NCBI GenBank assembly: GCA_965223465.1
Contig: OZ245025.1
Span: 1,054,001-1,118,000, forward strand
Source of the DNA: JAAELZ01 sp965223465
Lineage (GTDB): Bacteria; Pseudomonadota; Gammaproteobacteria; Arenicellales; Poriferihabitantaceae
Direction of reading: 5' to 3'
DNA length: 64,000 bases
Both the position numbers and the translations under genes were made by a program. The stretch's first letter is position 1. Each line of letters starts with the position of its first letter. The notes below the pieces were generated by a model. The model saw only the letters and a list, made by a program, of their open reading frames with translations. It did no database searches and had not been told where the DNA came from. Shown in pieces: positions 18,548 through 27,679 of this stretch.

Positions 18548-19198
18548 GTGAGAACTGGAAAAAACACGGACCTAGATCCACAAGGTCAATTAGGTATTGA
18601 AATTAGGGGACATCGTGACTATGTTGGCGGGCTATGGGATCAAATTGGAAACTTGCAGCTTGAATTTCTTGTTTCAAAAGGATTAAAACCGGAACATTAC
18701 TTGTTGGATATAGCGTGTGGGGCATTGCGTTTAGGAGTAAAAGCAATACCTTATCTGGATAAAGGTCGATATTTGGGTATTGAGAAAGAGTCGAAATTAG
18801 TAGAATTGGGGGTCGAAACCGAATTAGGTAACGAGCTTCTTATAAAGAAAATGCCCGAGCTCGTTATTTCCTCTAAATTCGAGTTTGAGAAATTCACAAC
18901 TATCGCTGACTTCTCAATCGCACAATCTTTGTTTACCCATTTACCCGCCTACCTTATTCAGGATTGTTTCAGAAAACTGGCTAGCTGGCTAAAAAAAGAT
19001 TCCGTTTTTTACGCCACTTTTTTCGAAACTGAACAATCAGTGATAAATCCTGATGAACCCCATGATCATGGTTATTTTGCTTATAAACAGAGTGACATAG
19101 TTAAATTTGGCTCAGAAGTAGGATTTGCTGTAAATTACATTGGCGATTGGTCACATCCAAGACAACAAGTTATAGTTGAATACAAAAAGACTACGTAA
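18548..19198 (+). CDS. Class I SAM-dependent methyltransferase
   Basis: The 216-residue protein has SAM motif I as LLDIACGALRLG at about residues 48-59 and the acidic residue LGIEKES at the end of strand 2. A strand-4/5 region FSIAQSLFTHLP follows, a pattern seen in methyltransferases of polysaccharide clusters. The start is GTG, preceded by AAGGGG at good distance. It follows the exporter ATPase by 33 bp and is probably co-transcribed. A role in methylating the exported glycan is inferred from position only. Confidence 0.78.
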   Translation: MRTGKNTDLDPQGQLGIEIRGHRDYVGGLWDQIGNLQLEFLVSKGLKPEHYLLDIACGALRLGVKAIPYLDKGRYLGIEKESKLVELGVETELGNELLIKKMPELVISSKFEFEKFTTIADFSIAQSLFTHLPAYLIQDCFRKLASWLKKDSVFYATFFETEQSVINPDEPHDHGYFAYKQSDIVKFGSEVGFAVNYIGDWSHPRQQVIVEYKKTT

Positions 19199-19491
19199 AC
19201 AATTAGGCTTAATATATACATTATATTACGAATTGATGGCAATCATCATTTAGCGGATATTAAATTCATAATTCAATAGCACATTTAAAACACGTAGTTT
19301 TAATACACTATCGTAACAATTTTTGGACTAATTGCCGCAGTGCGATAGACACTATTATCAACAAGTTAGGCCGTTACAAGATAACCTATGGGCAACAGAA
19401 TGCATTTACTAAAGCAATCAGGAAAAAGATAACCTAGTGGTTATTTCAGGCCACAATTCTAGATGTATAAATCAATACAGAGGATAATTAA

Positions 19492-20181
19492 ATGAATGAC
19501 AATAAGAAACTGTGGTCTGATAACTTAGACGAAGAGAAAGAGTTCTGGCACTCGTTAGCAAGTAAATCTATAAAAAGTAATACCGAGTGGATTAAGAATT
19601 TTCATTCAAGAGCTGCTAATGATGCTCGATTTCCACCTAATCTAGAGAAGTTTTTGCCTGATGATCAAAAACACATTAAGGTTCTAGACGTAGGGGCCGG
19701 CCCTATAACCCAGCTAGGATCCCTTCATAATTGGAGAACAATTGATATCACGCCAATTGACCCCCTTGCTGATTATTACCATTCCCTTCTAACCGAATTT
19801 AATATTCACAACATTCGTGCAACCACTATTTTCGGGGAAGCTGAAAATCTATCCGAGTTATTTAAAACTGAGAGTTTTGATTTAGTTTATACACGAAATG
19901 CTATGGACCACTCCTATAATCCATTATTGGGCATCAAAGAAATGATTTATGTAGCTAAAGTTGGAGCTTCATGCTGGCTTACCGGAAGCATAAATGAAGG
20001 AGAAAAAAATAATTACCAGGGTTTACATCAGTGGAATTTTCAACCTACTCCTGAAGGTAATGATCTAATTATTTGGAACCCTGATGAAAATTATTCGATA
20101 AAAAAAGAATTACAAGATCAAGTAAAAATATTTTCATCTGGAGAACAATGGTTTAATGCTCGAATATTACGAGTTTGTTGA
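19492..20181 (+). CDS. Class I SAM-dependent methyltransferase
   Basis: The 229-residue protein has motif I VLDVGAGPITQLG at about residues 64-76, ITPIDPLAD as the strand-2 region and FDLVYTRNAMDHSYNP (motif IV, around 125-140). It is the third methyltransferase of the island. AGAGGA precedes the ATG at good spacing. The stop at 20181 is 60 bp before the IS481 target duplication, so the gene is not cut by the element. It is the last rightward gene of the island. Substrate unknown. Confidence 0.75.
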   Translation: MNDNKKLWSDNLDEEKEFWHSLASKSIKSNTEWIKNFHSRAANDARFPPNLEKFLPDDQKHIKVLDVGAGPITQLGSLHNWRTIDITPIDPLADYYHSLLTEFNIHNIRATTIFGEAENLSELFKTESFDLVYTRNAMDHSYNPLLGIKEMIYVAKVGASCWLTGSINEGEKNNYQGLHQWNFQPTPEGNDLIIWNPDENYSIKKELQDQVKIFSSGEQWFNARILRVC

Positions 20182-20247
20182 AATGTCTATAATTAATAGG
20201 GCAGCTCTGAAAGAGACTACATCAAAACACGTTCAGAATCTTTTATA

Positions 20248-20272
20248 TGTGTGATTCATAGACATCCTTTCA
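20248..20272. repeat. IS481 terminal inverted repeat, left
   Basis: Exact reverse complement of 21243-21267. The adjacent target duplication TTTTATA lies at 20241-20247. Confidence 0.92.
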
Positions 20273-21236
20273 CTTTTCTAAGTTCTAAATCTCTCCTGTA
20301 ATTTGGATCTTGTATACGTTCATTACTCGGTTGATAACGGATTGAGACTTCATCAGAGAACGGTGTTTCGTCGCTCAGTTCAAAGTATCGTTCCATAGGT
20401 GATTTACCGTTATGCGCACTGTGAGGCCGATCCCAATTATAGTAATGCTGCCAAAGTGAGAGCTGCTCTTCTAGATCAGAATCAGATAGATCTACCGTCG
20501 CATAAAACTCGGTTTTATCTGTTTTCTGAGATCGCTCGACCTTGCCATTGAGGTGAGGTGACCCAGGTTTATTTGGCCGAAATTTTATTTTGTAATGCCT
20601 TAATCGTTCCTGCACTTTTATCGCAAAAAACTCTCGTCCTCTGTCAGTTTGGATTCGTTGAACCGGAAAAGGCATTTCTTCCAGCAGACAGTCAATAAAA
20701 TGCAGTGTATTTGCCGCTGTACGACGACTATATAAGCGAAGAACTCTGTATCTAGTGCAGTCATCTACAGCAGTATATTGATATAGGCCTGTGCCAATCT
20801 TACTGGTATCCATCTGAACACGATCTCCTGGAATAGGCCGCTCATATCGAATGTAATCCTTTTTACGGCGAAACTTTCTAATAGGCGGGACATGATGCCG
20901 TTTTAAGGTTTTATGGATTGTACCGAGCGACAGTGAGACGCTATTGTTACGACGGAGTTCACTTTGAATACGACGTGCTCCTAGGTTCCTAGTCTGACGC
21001 AATTCCAGAATGAGAGATTCCTCATAGGAACCGACTTTTGTTGCCGGAGAATTGTGTGGCCGTCTACTTTTGCTTTCTAAGCCTGCAATACCCAATTCCT
21101 GATAACGGGCCCACCACTTTCTCAGAGTGGGTCTAGAGATGCCACAACGCCTGCAAACAAAGCCTGCGTTCCCATGTTTTTCGTACAACTTTACCCATTG
21201 TAATCGTTGATGAATTTCTCTATCCATACCCTCCAA
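20256..21236 (-). CDS. IS481-family transposase
   Basis: The 326-residue DDE transposase has an N-terminal helix-turn-helix region (FVCRRCGISRPTLRKWW, about residues 24-40) and an rve/RNase H core. The catalytic acids are visible: Asp in VQMDTSKI, Asp in IQTDRGREF and Glu in GKVERSQKTD. No frameshift or stop interrupts it, so it should be functional. Its stop codon lies inside the left terminal inverted repeat. Confidence 0.95.
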   Translation of the reverse strand: MEGMDREIHQRLQWVKLYEKHGNAGFVCRRCGISRPTLRKWWARYQELGIAGLESKSRRPHNSPATKVGSYEESLILELRQTRNLGARRIQSELRRNNSVSLSLGTIHKTLKRHHVPPIRKFRRKKDYIRYERPIPGDRVQMDTSKIGTGLYQYTAVDDCTRYRVLRLYSRRTAANTLHFIDCLLEEMPFPVQRIQTDRGREFFAIKVQERLRHYKIKFRPNKPGSPHLNGKVERSQKTDKTEFYATVDLSDSDLEEQLSLWQHYYNWDRPHSAHNGKSPMERYFELSDETPFSDEVSIRYQPSNERIQDPNYRRDLELRKVKGCL

Positions 21237-21242
21237 TTATAT

Positions 21243-21267
21243 TGAAAGGATGTCTATGAATCACACA
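21243..21267. repeat. IS481 terminal inverted repeat, right
   Basis: Exact reverse complement of 20248-20272. The second copy of the target duplication TTTTATA lies at 21268-21274. Confidence 0.92.
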
Positions 21268-21269
21268 TT

Positions 21270-22373
21270 TTATACCTTGTCATTTTTAAGCACTTCCACT
21301 ATTTTCTTGTGAAGTGTATCACCCTTGTTTTTTGGTCTATACAAAGAGGAAAATTTATCGATTAGACTTAATACTATACCGGCTTTAGAAGACAATACAC
21401 TTCTCAATAACCCTTCTAATCGCTTTACTCTAATTCCTAGCACAGTGTACCTTGATTGAAGCGCATCGTTTTGGTTTTGGAGCATTGATTTAACTTTAAT
21501 CAGTTCGCTATTCTCACGAGATAATCTAGTATTTGTTTTTTCGCAAGCCATGTCCACAAACCGACCTTTTGATACATTAAAACCAAGCGATACGATATCA
21601 GCCCAAATATCAAGTGTTCGCTTTGTTTCGTCTGAAATTAAACACAACCCTCCATGATTTCCTTGTTTCAAGTTTGAATATAAATGTTTTTGAGATTCAC
21701 TCAAGCCACTTCCATTTTCTTCTATTAATCTACTGGTAAATAACTCTGGATTGAAGAACTCTTCTAACTGGTTTGATTTGAGATTTAGTTCTCGATATTT
21801 ATTCTCCCTCAGCCAATCCATTAAACCACTAAATACTAGCATTGGGTTCTCTGTAAACTCATTCAAGTCAACAAAATAAACTGACAAATCCTGACATTGC
21901 CTATATGCCGAAACGTTATAATACTCCCAAAGTGCAAGACCTACATTTATTGGTATATTTTGTCTCCTTTGTAGTGATTTTGCGACCTCATAGGGATGCC
22001 TGTATAAATAGATAACTATTACATCAGACAATTGGTCCAGCCAGTATTGCAACGTAATACATAGCCTGGGGTCTTTTAATAAGGTTACTTCTTCCTTATT
22101 AAGTTGACTAACCAGTTCCTTCAATTTTTCTTTGAGCTCCGGGTCAATATGATAACTATTAAAGTCCACAATGGGATTCATTGCAGCACCACCCGCGTCG
22201 TTTAGTAGGGCATCGTTCATTGCTACCACATCTTTCCTTTCAAAATAACCTTTTGGGTTATCAGGCCTTATTTCAAATAGTTCATCACTTTGTCCAATTG
22301 ATAACCCGGCCATCTCCAATAATCCAGTTAACATTGATGACCCGGAACGATGCATTGACAATACGATAATCAT
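21270..22373 (-). CDS. Sulfotransferase-family protein
   Basis: The 367-residue protein begins MIIVLSMHRSGSSMLTGLLE, where HRSGSS is the 5'-phosphosulfate-binding loop of P-loop sulfotransferases. IVIYLYRHPYEVAKSLQRR near residues 117-135 matches the 3'-phosphate-binding RxxxxxxxS region. The last third (about 260-350) is rich in charged residues and looks helical or coiled-coil. It would transfer sulfate from PAPS to a sugar hydroxyl in the island's glycan. The ATG overlaps the stop of the upstream glycosyltransferase as ATGA. Its own stop codon is within the target duplication of the IS481 element, but the frame is intact. Confidence 0.82.
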   Translation of the reverse strand: MIIVLSMHRSGSSMLTGLLEMAGLSIGQSDELFEIRPDNPKGYFERKDVVAMNDALLNDAGGAAMNPIVDFNSYHIDPELKEKLKELVSQLNKEEVTLLKDPRLCITLQYWLDQLSDVIVIYLYRHPYEVAKSLQRRQNIPINVGLALWEYYNVSAYRQCQDLSVYFVDLNEFTENPMLVFSGLMDWLRENKYRELNLKSNQLEEFFNPELFTSRLIEENGSGLSESQKHLYSNLKQGNHGGLCLISDETKRTLDIWADIVSLGFNVSKGRFVDMACEKTNTRLSRENSELIKVKSMLQNQNDALQSRYTVLGIRVKRLEGLLRSVLSSKAGIVLSLIDKFSSLYRPKNKGDTLHKKIVEVLKNDKV

Positions 22374-24433
22374 GATTGATTTCGGAAAATTTTGATTATT
22401 CTATTCATTATCGAAAATTTCCACCTAGTTGTTGACTTAGTGTTCTTAACCAGTTTGGAAATATTTAACCGCTGTTTCCAATTCGACACGCATAGCAGTA
22501 ATAATGCTCTCAACTCCCAATCTGATACAGAGTTGTTTCTAATATTAGCCTTTTGAAAAATTCGATTTACGCTATAGTCAAAACTACTATCGTTTCCACT
22601 AGCTGCCATCATTCCATCCGTCGATTTTCGATAGAAGAATAATTGCTTAGGCACAACTTCTAGTTGGAAACCTTCTCCCACTGCTCGCATATAAAAATCA
22701 TGATCCTCCTTTGGAAGACCATAGTACTGCCAGAAACCACCCAATTTAACGAATACTTTCTTTTTGACGATACATGCCGCATCGCCGAATAAATTATAGA
22801 AACACCCAATTGCCATTGCTCCACCGAGTGGAAGGAATATATTCTTTATTTCAGGTACATTGTTTTCGTATGAGCAACAATCATTTTCTTCAAACACGCC
22901 TGCGAAACAAGTTAAAATATCCTTATTGCTATATTCTATTGCCCTAACGTAAGTACTAACAAATTCTGGCGTTGCAATATTGTCATCATCCATAAATATT
23001 AAATACTCACCTGTTGCTTTTGACGCTGCAAAATTTCTCGAGGCACCCAACCAACTATTATCTTTCTTGAAAAACTTCCAGCCGCGCGCTGTATACTGAT
23101 TAGCTATAGACTCAAAATCTAAGAGCACACTTTTTGTCGCACTACCATCGTCAACAACAATAACTTCGAAATTTTCATAGCGTTGATCTGCTAGCGACTC
23201 TAAAACTCTACGCAAATATTTTGGTCTCTGATGATGAACAACACACACACTTACACTGGAATTTACGGCTTGTCGCAAGGTATGAGTATTTAGTGTTTGT
23301 CCAATGCCTTCAATCTCTAGCCTAGAATTTTTTTGAATGGAAGATTCGGGAATTAAATGAAGCGAATGGGTGTTCACTATTTTCTTAGTAAAACTCTTAG
23401 GGGTCGTTACGAATTCATTTTCAAATTGTGTAACGGTGTGACCTTCACCACAACAAAAAATAAAATTTATTTCCTGACTAATGAATATATGGGCGATTTC
23501 TCGATGTGAAAGAAAAACATCATATAAGACACAAAGTGCGCGCTTCCTTTTTACTAGCTTACAAAGCTCTGTAAGATTTGCATAAGATTCGAATTCATAC
23601 TCAAAAGGCGCATTTGTTAAAATCGATTTGATGATTTTCGCGTTATTATTCTGATGATTTGAATCGAATATTAGCTTTACTTTGAGTTTGCAACTAATTT
23701 CATCGTAATGTCTGACCAGACCAAGGAATAGAACTTTTAAAACATGTAGTGGAACTTCACTAATTACTATTGCAATACATTCGATTTTCTCAGAATCCCG
23801 CAACCTTGCTTTTCCGGAATATTCAACGGATAAGTTTAGGTCAAATAAATCAATAGTATTCTTAAGCGAATATCCTCCTTCCAGCATCCGCATTCTCGTG
23901 TTGTTCTCGGTTAGAACCAAATCTGATAGCTCTGTGGCTCGCCGTTCCATATAGGCCTTAGCTAAAACGTCTATTGACGTGGGGTTCTCTTCAGAGTTGA
24001 ATATCTTTTCGATTACTGGATTAAGAGCTATTGTGATGAATTTAAGATTCATCAACGCCAATCCTAATGACTTTGCTATACAGCTATAAAAAAATAGTCC
24101 ATCCGAGTCGATAGAGAACACGTGGGAATATTTGTTATTTAGTAGATATTGATATACTCGATATGAAGTCTCACCAATACCCCATATTCCGGCCGCATAA
24201 TCTACCTTGGTTGGGTGATGATAAAGAGAATCAATATCGAACCCAAAATGTTGGATAGAATTTGAAAGGTTTTCAGTTTCTTCTGTTTTGGCTACAAATA
24301 ATACGGTAACGGACATGTATTGCGCCGCTACGTATTCAAATGTCCATCGGTAATGTTCATACTCCAATAAATTGCTGTTCGCATTGAGATCAACACAATT
24401 TATGATTACACATGCCCTTTTTATTGTATTCAA
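22370..24433 (-). CDS. Two-domain glycosyltransferase (GT-B-like N-terminus, GT2 C-terminus)
   Basis: A 687-residue protein. Residues about 395-620 form a GT2 (GT-A fold) domain: SVCVVHHQRPKYLRRVLESL, IVVDDGS, the DxD-type motif FMDDDN and a C-terminal acceptor-side motif KEDHDFYMRAVG. The N-terminal ~350 residues have no strong catalytic motif. They contain KAYMERRATELSDLVLTEN, which parallels MYMERRSIELADYVICG in the larger neighbour, so they are probably a diverged GT-B domain. It is followed by a sulfotransferase (4-nt overlap) and preceded by its paralogue. It would add one or more sugars to the island's glycan; linkages are unknown. Confidence 0.82.
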   Translation of the reverse strand: MNTIKRACVIINCVDLNANSNLLEYEHYRWTFEYVAAQYMSVTVLFVAKTEETENLSNSIQHFGFDIDSLYHHPTKVDYAAGIWGIGETSYRVYQYLLNNKYSHVFSIDSDGLFFYSCIAKSLGLALMNLKFITIALNPVIEKIFNSEENPTSIDVLAKAYMERRATELSDLVLTENNTRMRMLEGGYSLKNTIDLFDLNLSVEYSGKARLRDSEKIECIAIVISEVPLHVLKVLFLGLVRHYDEISCKLKVKLIFDSNHQNNNAKIIKSILTNAPFEYEFESYANLTELCKLVKRKRALCVLYDVFLSHREIAHIFISQEINFIFCCGEGHTVTQFENEFVTTPKSFTKKIVNTHSLHLIPESSIQKNSRLEIEGIGQTLNTHTLRQAVNSSVSVCVVHHQRPKYLRRVLESLADQRYENFEVIVVDDGSATKSVLLDFESIANQYTARGWKFFKKDNSWLGASRNFAASKATGEYLIFMDDDNIATPEFVSTYVRAIEYSNKDILTCFAGVFEENDCCSYENNVPEIKNIFLPLGGAMAIGCFYNLFGDAACIVKKKVFVKLGGFWQYYGLPKEDHDFYMRAVGEGFQLEVVPKQLFFYRKSTDGMMAASGNDSSFDYSVNRIFQKANIRNNSVSDWELRALLLLCVSNWKQRLNISKLVKNTKSTTRWKFSIMNRIIKIFRNQS

Positions 24434-24455
24434 GGTGCCCTAAATCTACTCTGTT

Positions 24456-26783
24456 TTATAGCCTGTTATAAATACGTTTTGCATACTTATACAAGAAAGG
24501 AAACCTATAAACAGTTCTTCTTCCAAACTCTATATATTTGACAGGTAGAGGTTTTTTCAAAACGCGTTCATAAAGCCTTACTGGCAACACTTTCTTATGC
24601 TTTTGGGGAGTCCGTTTAGAATTCTTAGCGGGTGATTGTGGACTATTTGTTTCCATCAATCCTTGCGCTAATCTTATAATATTTGCCAAATCGGGATGTA
24701 TGTTTTGTGTAAACGATTCAGACACCCTAACCAAGCCCGCAAATATACTGTACTGGAAGTTGCGCATCCGTTGCTCATTGATCCTATACCAGTACAACGC
24801 CTGAGGTACTAAAGTAACTTTTTTTCCTGACAAAATTGCACGCGAAAAAAACTCTACATCATCGCGGCCAACCTTATAGTGTTCCGTAAAGCCTTCTAAC
24901 TCTACTGCTGTTTCCCGTTTGACAAAACAATTACTATCGCCATATGGGTTTCCAACTAGTCCTAACGCCAAATTTTCCCCATTAAATGTAATACGACGGG
25001 GTTTAATTTTTGAATTGTGTGGCCTGTCACCAGAAAAGGTGTCCGAAAAACAGGTTAATATTTCGCTTCCAGTATAATTTGCCACTTCTATGAAAGATTC
25101 GATTTCGTCAGGTTTAGCTTCATTGTCGTCATCCATAAATAGCAGATATTCGCCTTTCGACGCTTTAATACCAGCATTTCTGACTGCTCCAAGATAACAA
25201 TTCGGATTGCGTAGTATTGATATAGGAAACTTGTATTCTGTTTTTTCAATCTTATTAAGTATCTCAATTGACTCAGAGTCAGTGCTTCCATCATCAACAA
25301 CGATTACTTCAATATTTTCATATGTTTGTAGCTGTATTGACTCGAGCGCATTTATAAGCAATTTTCCGCGATTATGGTGAGCCAAACAGACGCTCACTAA
25401 CGGCCTCCCGTCAATTGCATCTTCTGCTCTTTTCTGTGATTTCTGCGCCTCCGCCCATAAATGCCATTGCATCCAATCATCGATATTCTTTTTAAAACTA
25501 AATGAGGGATGAGCGACAGGACAACCAAGAGTAATAATTTTTTTGATTCTTTGGGCTAGCGAATTAGGGGTTGGGTCAAATAATACTAAAGCTCGATCGT
25601 TTTCACTTACGAGTTCGTAGCCACCGCCTGCGGTACTGGTGATAAATGGTATAGAACGCGATAAACACTCGTATATACCAAAAGGGCTATTGTCCATTAA
25701 CGAAGGCATTACAGCAACCCTCCCTTGCTCAGAACTTAGATAATCTAACGCCTGTGGCTGATTTTTGTCGTTTAATAAATTTACTTTTATATTAAGTAGT
25801 TTCTCAAGCTTGTTAGTTTGTGTCTTGAAATCATAGCCTGGTCTAGGCTTTCCAAGAAAACTAATTTTAGGTAGGTCAACATTCTCAAAAAATCCTTGTA
25901 CTTTCAATTGTAGTAAAGCGTCCACAAAAAAGTGTATTCCTTTACGTGGTTCAAGGCGTCCGAAGAACACTAATTCGCTTACCTTTACGCTTTCTACGTT
26001 CTCATCACGGTTTACATCGTCGGTAGGAAATATGTTTGGTTGGACATAAGTAGACTCAAATTGAATATTGTATCCGTGGTCTTCCATCCAGTTTAACAGA
26101 TATTGACTCCCACATATTACGTAATCCGCCAATTCAATTGAGCGTCTTTCCATATACATTAACACTAGACTACGAATATCGGCTATTGGCTCGGCATTGC
26201 CTATACGATTCCATAAAGTCGGACTCGATCCCTTGATTACAAATCTTGTATTTCGAAAATGCAGCCCCGTATCCTTTGCTAGCAGGCATAAGTAAGCATT
26301 AGCACTCCATTCTGACGCATGCACAAAGTCAAACTGGTCATCATGTTTTTTCAGCCACTCGTACACATGGTAGTTAATTCGCATCGCGTCGCCACTGGGC
26401 CCCGTTTGAATGGGAACATCCGGGTCACCCACTGGCACAAAATCGATGCCATGCTCTCGGTAATATGCACTCCAATAATCTAGCGTTCTATCAATACAAC
26501 TTTTTACACTATAAAGCACTGTGACATTATGTCCAGCCAAGGCAAGCGCTTTAGCTGCGTAGGTATAGGCGGTACCAATTCCCCCGTTTTTCACAGGTCC
26601 CACAAAATCCTGTGTGATAATACATATATTTAACTTCTTAAATGGTAGTTGATTTTGTCCTAGACTTTCGCCTAACGACTTGTATTTTCGTTTTGATCTG
26701 GCAGCGCCAAAAACATCGACACGCTGTCTCGGGTGAATAAACCCCGCTTCATATTCACCAGTCATATTTTTGCCAAAGCTCAT
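24456..26783 (-). CDS. Bifunctional glycosyltransferase, GT4 plus GT2
   Basis: The 775 residues hold two complete catalytic modules. The first (about 50-420) is GT4-like: ICIITQDFVGPVKNGGIG at the N-terminal Gly loop, FFGRLEPRKG and a donor site around SLMDNSPFGIYECLSRSIPF. The second (about 455-680) is GT2: VSVCLAHHNRGKLLINALES, EVIVVDDGSTD, LFMDDDNEAK and GRDDVEFFSRAI. One polypeptide could therefore add two different sugars in sequence. The start overlaps the upstream epimerase by 29 nt; an in-frame ATG at 26765 is an alternative start. It is a paralogue of the next gene downstream (22 bp gap). Confidence 0.87.
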   Translation of the reverse strand: MSFGKNMTGEYEAGFIHPRQRVDVFGAARSKRKYKSLGESLGQNQLPFKKLNICIITQDFVGPVKNGGIGTAYTYAAKALALAGHNVTVLYSVKSCIDRTLDYWSAYYREHGIDFVPVGDPDVPIQTGPSGDAMRINYHVYEWLKKHDDQFDFVHASEWSANAYLCLLAKDTGLHFRNTRFVIKGSSPTLWNRIGNAEPIADIRSLVLMYMERRSIELADYVICGSQYLLNWMEDHGYNIQFESTYVQPNIFPTDDVNRDENVESVKVSELVFFGRLEPRKGIHFFVDALLQLKVQGFFENVDLPKISFLGKPRPGYDFKTQTNKLEKLLNIKVNLLNDKNQPQALDYLSSEQGRVAVMPSLMDNSPFGIYECLSRSIPFITSTAGGGYELVSENDRALVLFDPTPNSLAQRIKKIITLGCPVAHPSFSFKKNIDDWMQWHLWAEAQKSQKRAEDAIDGRPLVSVCLAHHNRGKLLINALESIQLQTYENIEVIVVDDGSTDSESIEILNKIEKTEYKFPISILRNPNCYLGAVRNAGIKASKGEYLLFMDDDNEAKPDEIESFIEVANYTGSEILTCFSDTFSGDRPHNSKIKPRRITFNGENLALGLVGNPYGDSNCFVKRETAVELEGFTEHYKVGRDDVEFFSRAILSGKKVTLVPQALYWYRINEQRMRNFQYSIFAGLVRVSESFTQNIHPDLANIIRLAQGLMETNSPQSPAKNSKRTPQKHKKVLPVRLYERVLKKPLPVKYIEFGRRTVYRFPFLYKYAKRIYNRL

Positions 26784-27678
26784 TAAGACCTTGCTCTAAA
26801 TTATATTTAGGCTCAAACCCCAGTACTTTGTTTGCATAGCTGTAGTCAGCAAAATTTCTTTCAACCTCGCCCACTCTTTTATCTTTATAAATAATTTGAT
26901 GATTTGATTTTCCGGATGCCTTTATTACCACTTTAGCGAGTTCGTTTAATGTGGTCTCTCTGCCTGAGGCGAGATGAATAACATCATGTTGGTTTTTCGA
27001 ACCGTGAAAAAGCGCTAACATTATTCCATCACATAAATCATTAACATGAATGTAATCTCGAGACGATGTGCCATCACCATAAATAATAAGCGGTTCATCA
27101 TTTTTTAACCGCTTGAAGAAATGGTTGATCACACCAGTTTTATGAGCACAATTTTGACCGTAAACGTTTGCAAACCTTAAGGCGCAGGCATTCAGCCCGT
27201 ATGAATGTGAAAACGCATGTATATAGGCTTCGCAGCATAATTTTCCTGCACCGTAGGGTGAAATCGGCTTCGGTAGCGAGTTCTCTGACACAGGCGGCTG
27301 TGCATTCCCAATTAGTGCACCGCCTGTCGAGGAAAAAACCATTTTCGAAATATCATTTTCAACTGCATTAAGCAATACATTTAGCGTCCCTTCCACGTTT
27401 ATTTTGAAATTTTGGACCGGATCTTCTACGGATTCAACTACATTTCCGTAAGCGGCAAGATGCACCAATCTATCGATATGTTTGAATGCAGGTGCGATTT
27501 GTTCTTTGTCACGTATATCAAACTTAAATAACTTTACGTCAATCCCAGAAAGGTACTTCTCATTCCCTCTGGATAAATTATCGAGTACTATTACTTCATA
27601 CCCATCCTGCACTAAGCGCTTTACGAGATTTGAGCCTACAAACCCACAACCTCCTGTTACCAAAATACGTTCTGACAT
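26755..27678 (-). CDS. NAD-dependent nucleotide-sugar epimerase/dehydratase
   Basis: A 307-residue extended SDR of the GalE/WbpP class. The N-terminal GGCGFVGSN binds NAD, DNLSRGN follows strand 2, VHLAAYGNVVESV is typical of the family and the catalytic pair is Tyr-x3-Lys in YGAGKLCCEAY, with Ser-Thr in FSSTGGA. It would make a nucleotide sugar (C4-epimer or similar) for the glycan island; the exact substrate is not determined. It ends inside the start of the two-module glycosyltransferase and begins one base after the stop of the sulfoquinovose-synthase homologue, so they form one transcription unit. Confidence 0.86.
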   Translation of the reverse strand: MSERILVTGGCGFVGSNLVKRLVQDGYEVIVLDNLSRGNEKYLSGIDVKLFKFDIRDKEQIAPAFKHIDRLVHLAAYGNVVESVEDPVQNFKINVEGTLNVLLNAVENDISKMVFSSTGGALIGNAQPPVSENSLPKPISPYGAGKLCCEAYIHAFSHSYGLNACALRFANVYGQNCAHKTGVINHFFKRLKNDEPLIIYGDGTSSRDYIHVNDLCDGIMLALFHGSKNQHDVIHLASGRETTLNELAKVVIKASGKSNHQIIYKDKRVGEVERNFADYSYANKVLGFEPKYNLEQGLNELWQKYDW

Positions 27679-27679
27679 C

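Larger units (their letters stand above)
20248..21267 (-). mobile_element. IS481-family insertion sequence, complete
   Basis: A 1020-bp element bounded by perfect 25-bp terminal inverted repeats (20248-20272 and 21243-21267, outer bases TGTGTGATTCATAGAC). It is flanked by 7-bp direct repeats TTTTATA (20241-20247 and 21268-21274). It carries one intact transposase gene. Perfect repeats and intact target duplication indicate a recent insertion. The right-hand target duplication includes the stop codon of the neighbouring sulfotransferase gene. Confidence 0.93.

Noticed and set aside
19321..19437. A 39-codon open stretch ending in a stop before the third methyltransferase, reading like a protein remnant
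   Set aside because: It has no start codon with a ribosome binding site and no family match I can recognise; in AT-rich DNA a stretch this short can be chance. A profile search against transposase and integrase families would decide.
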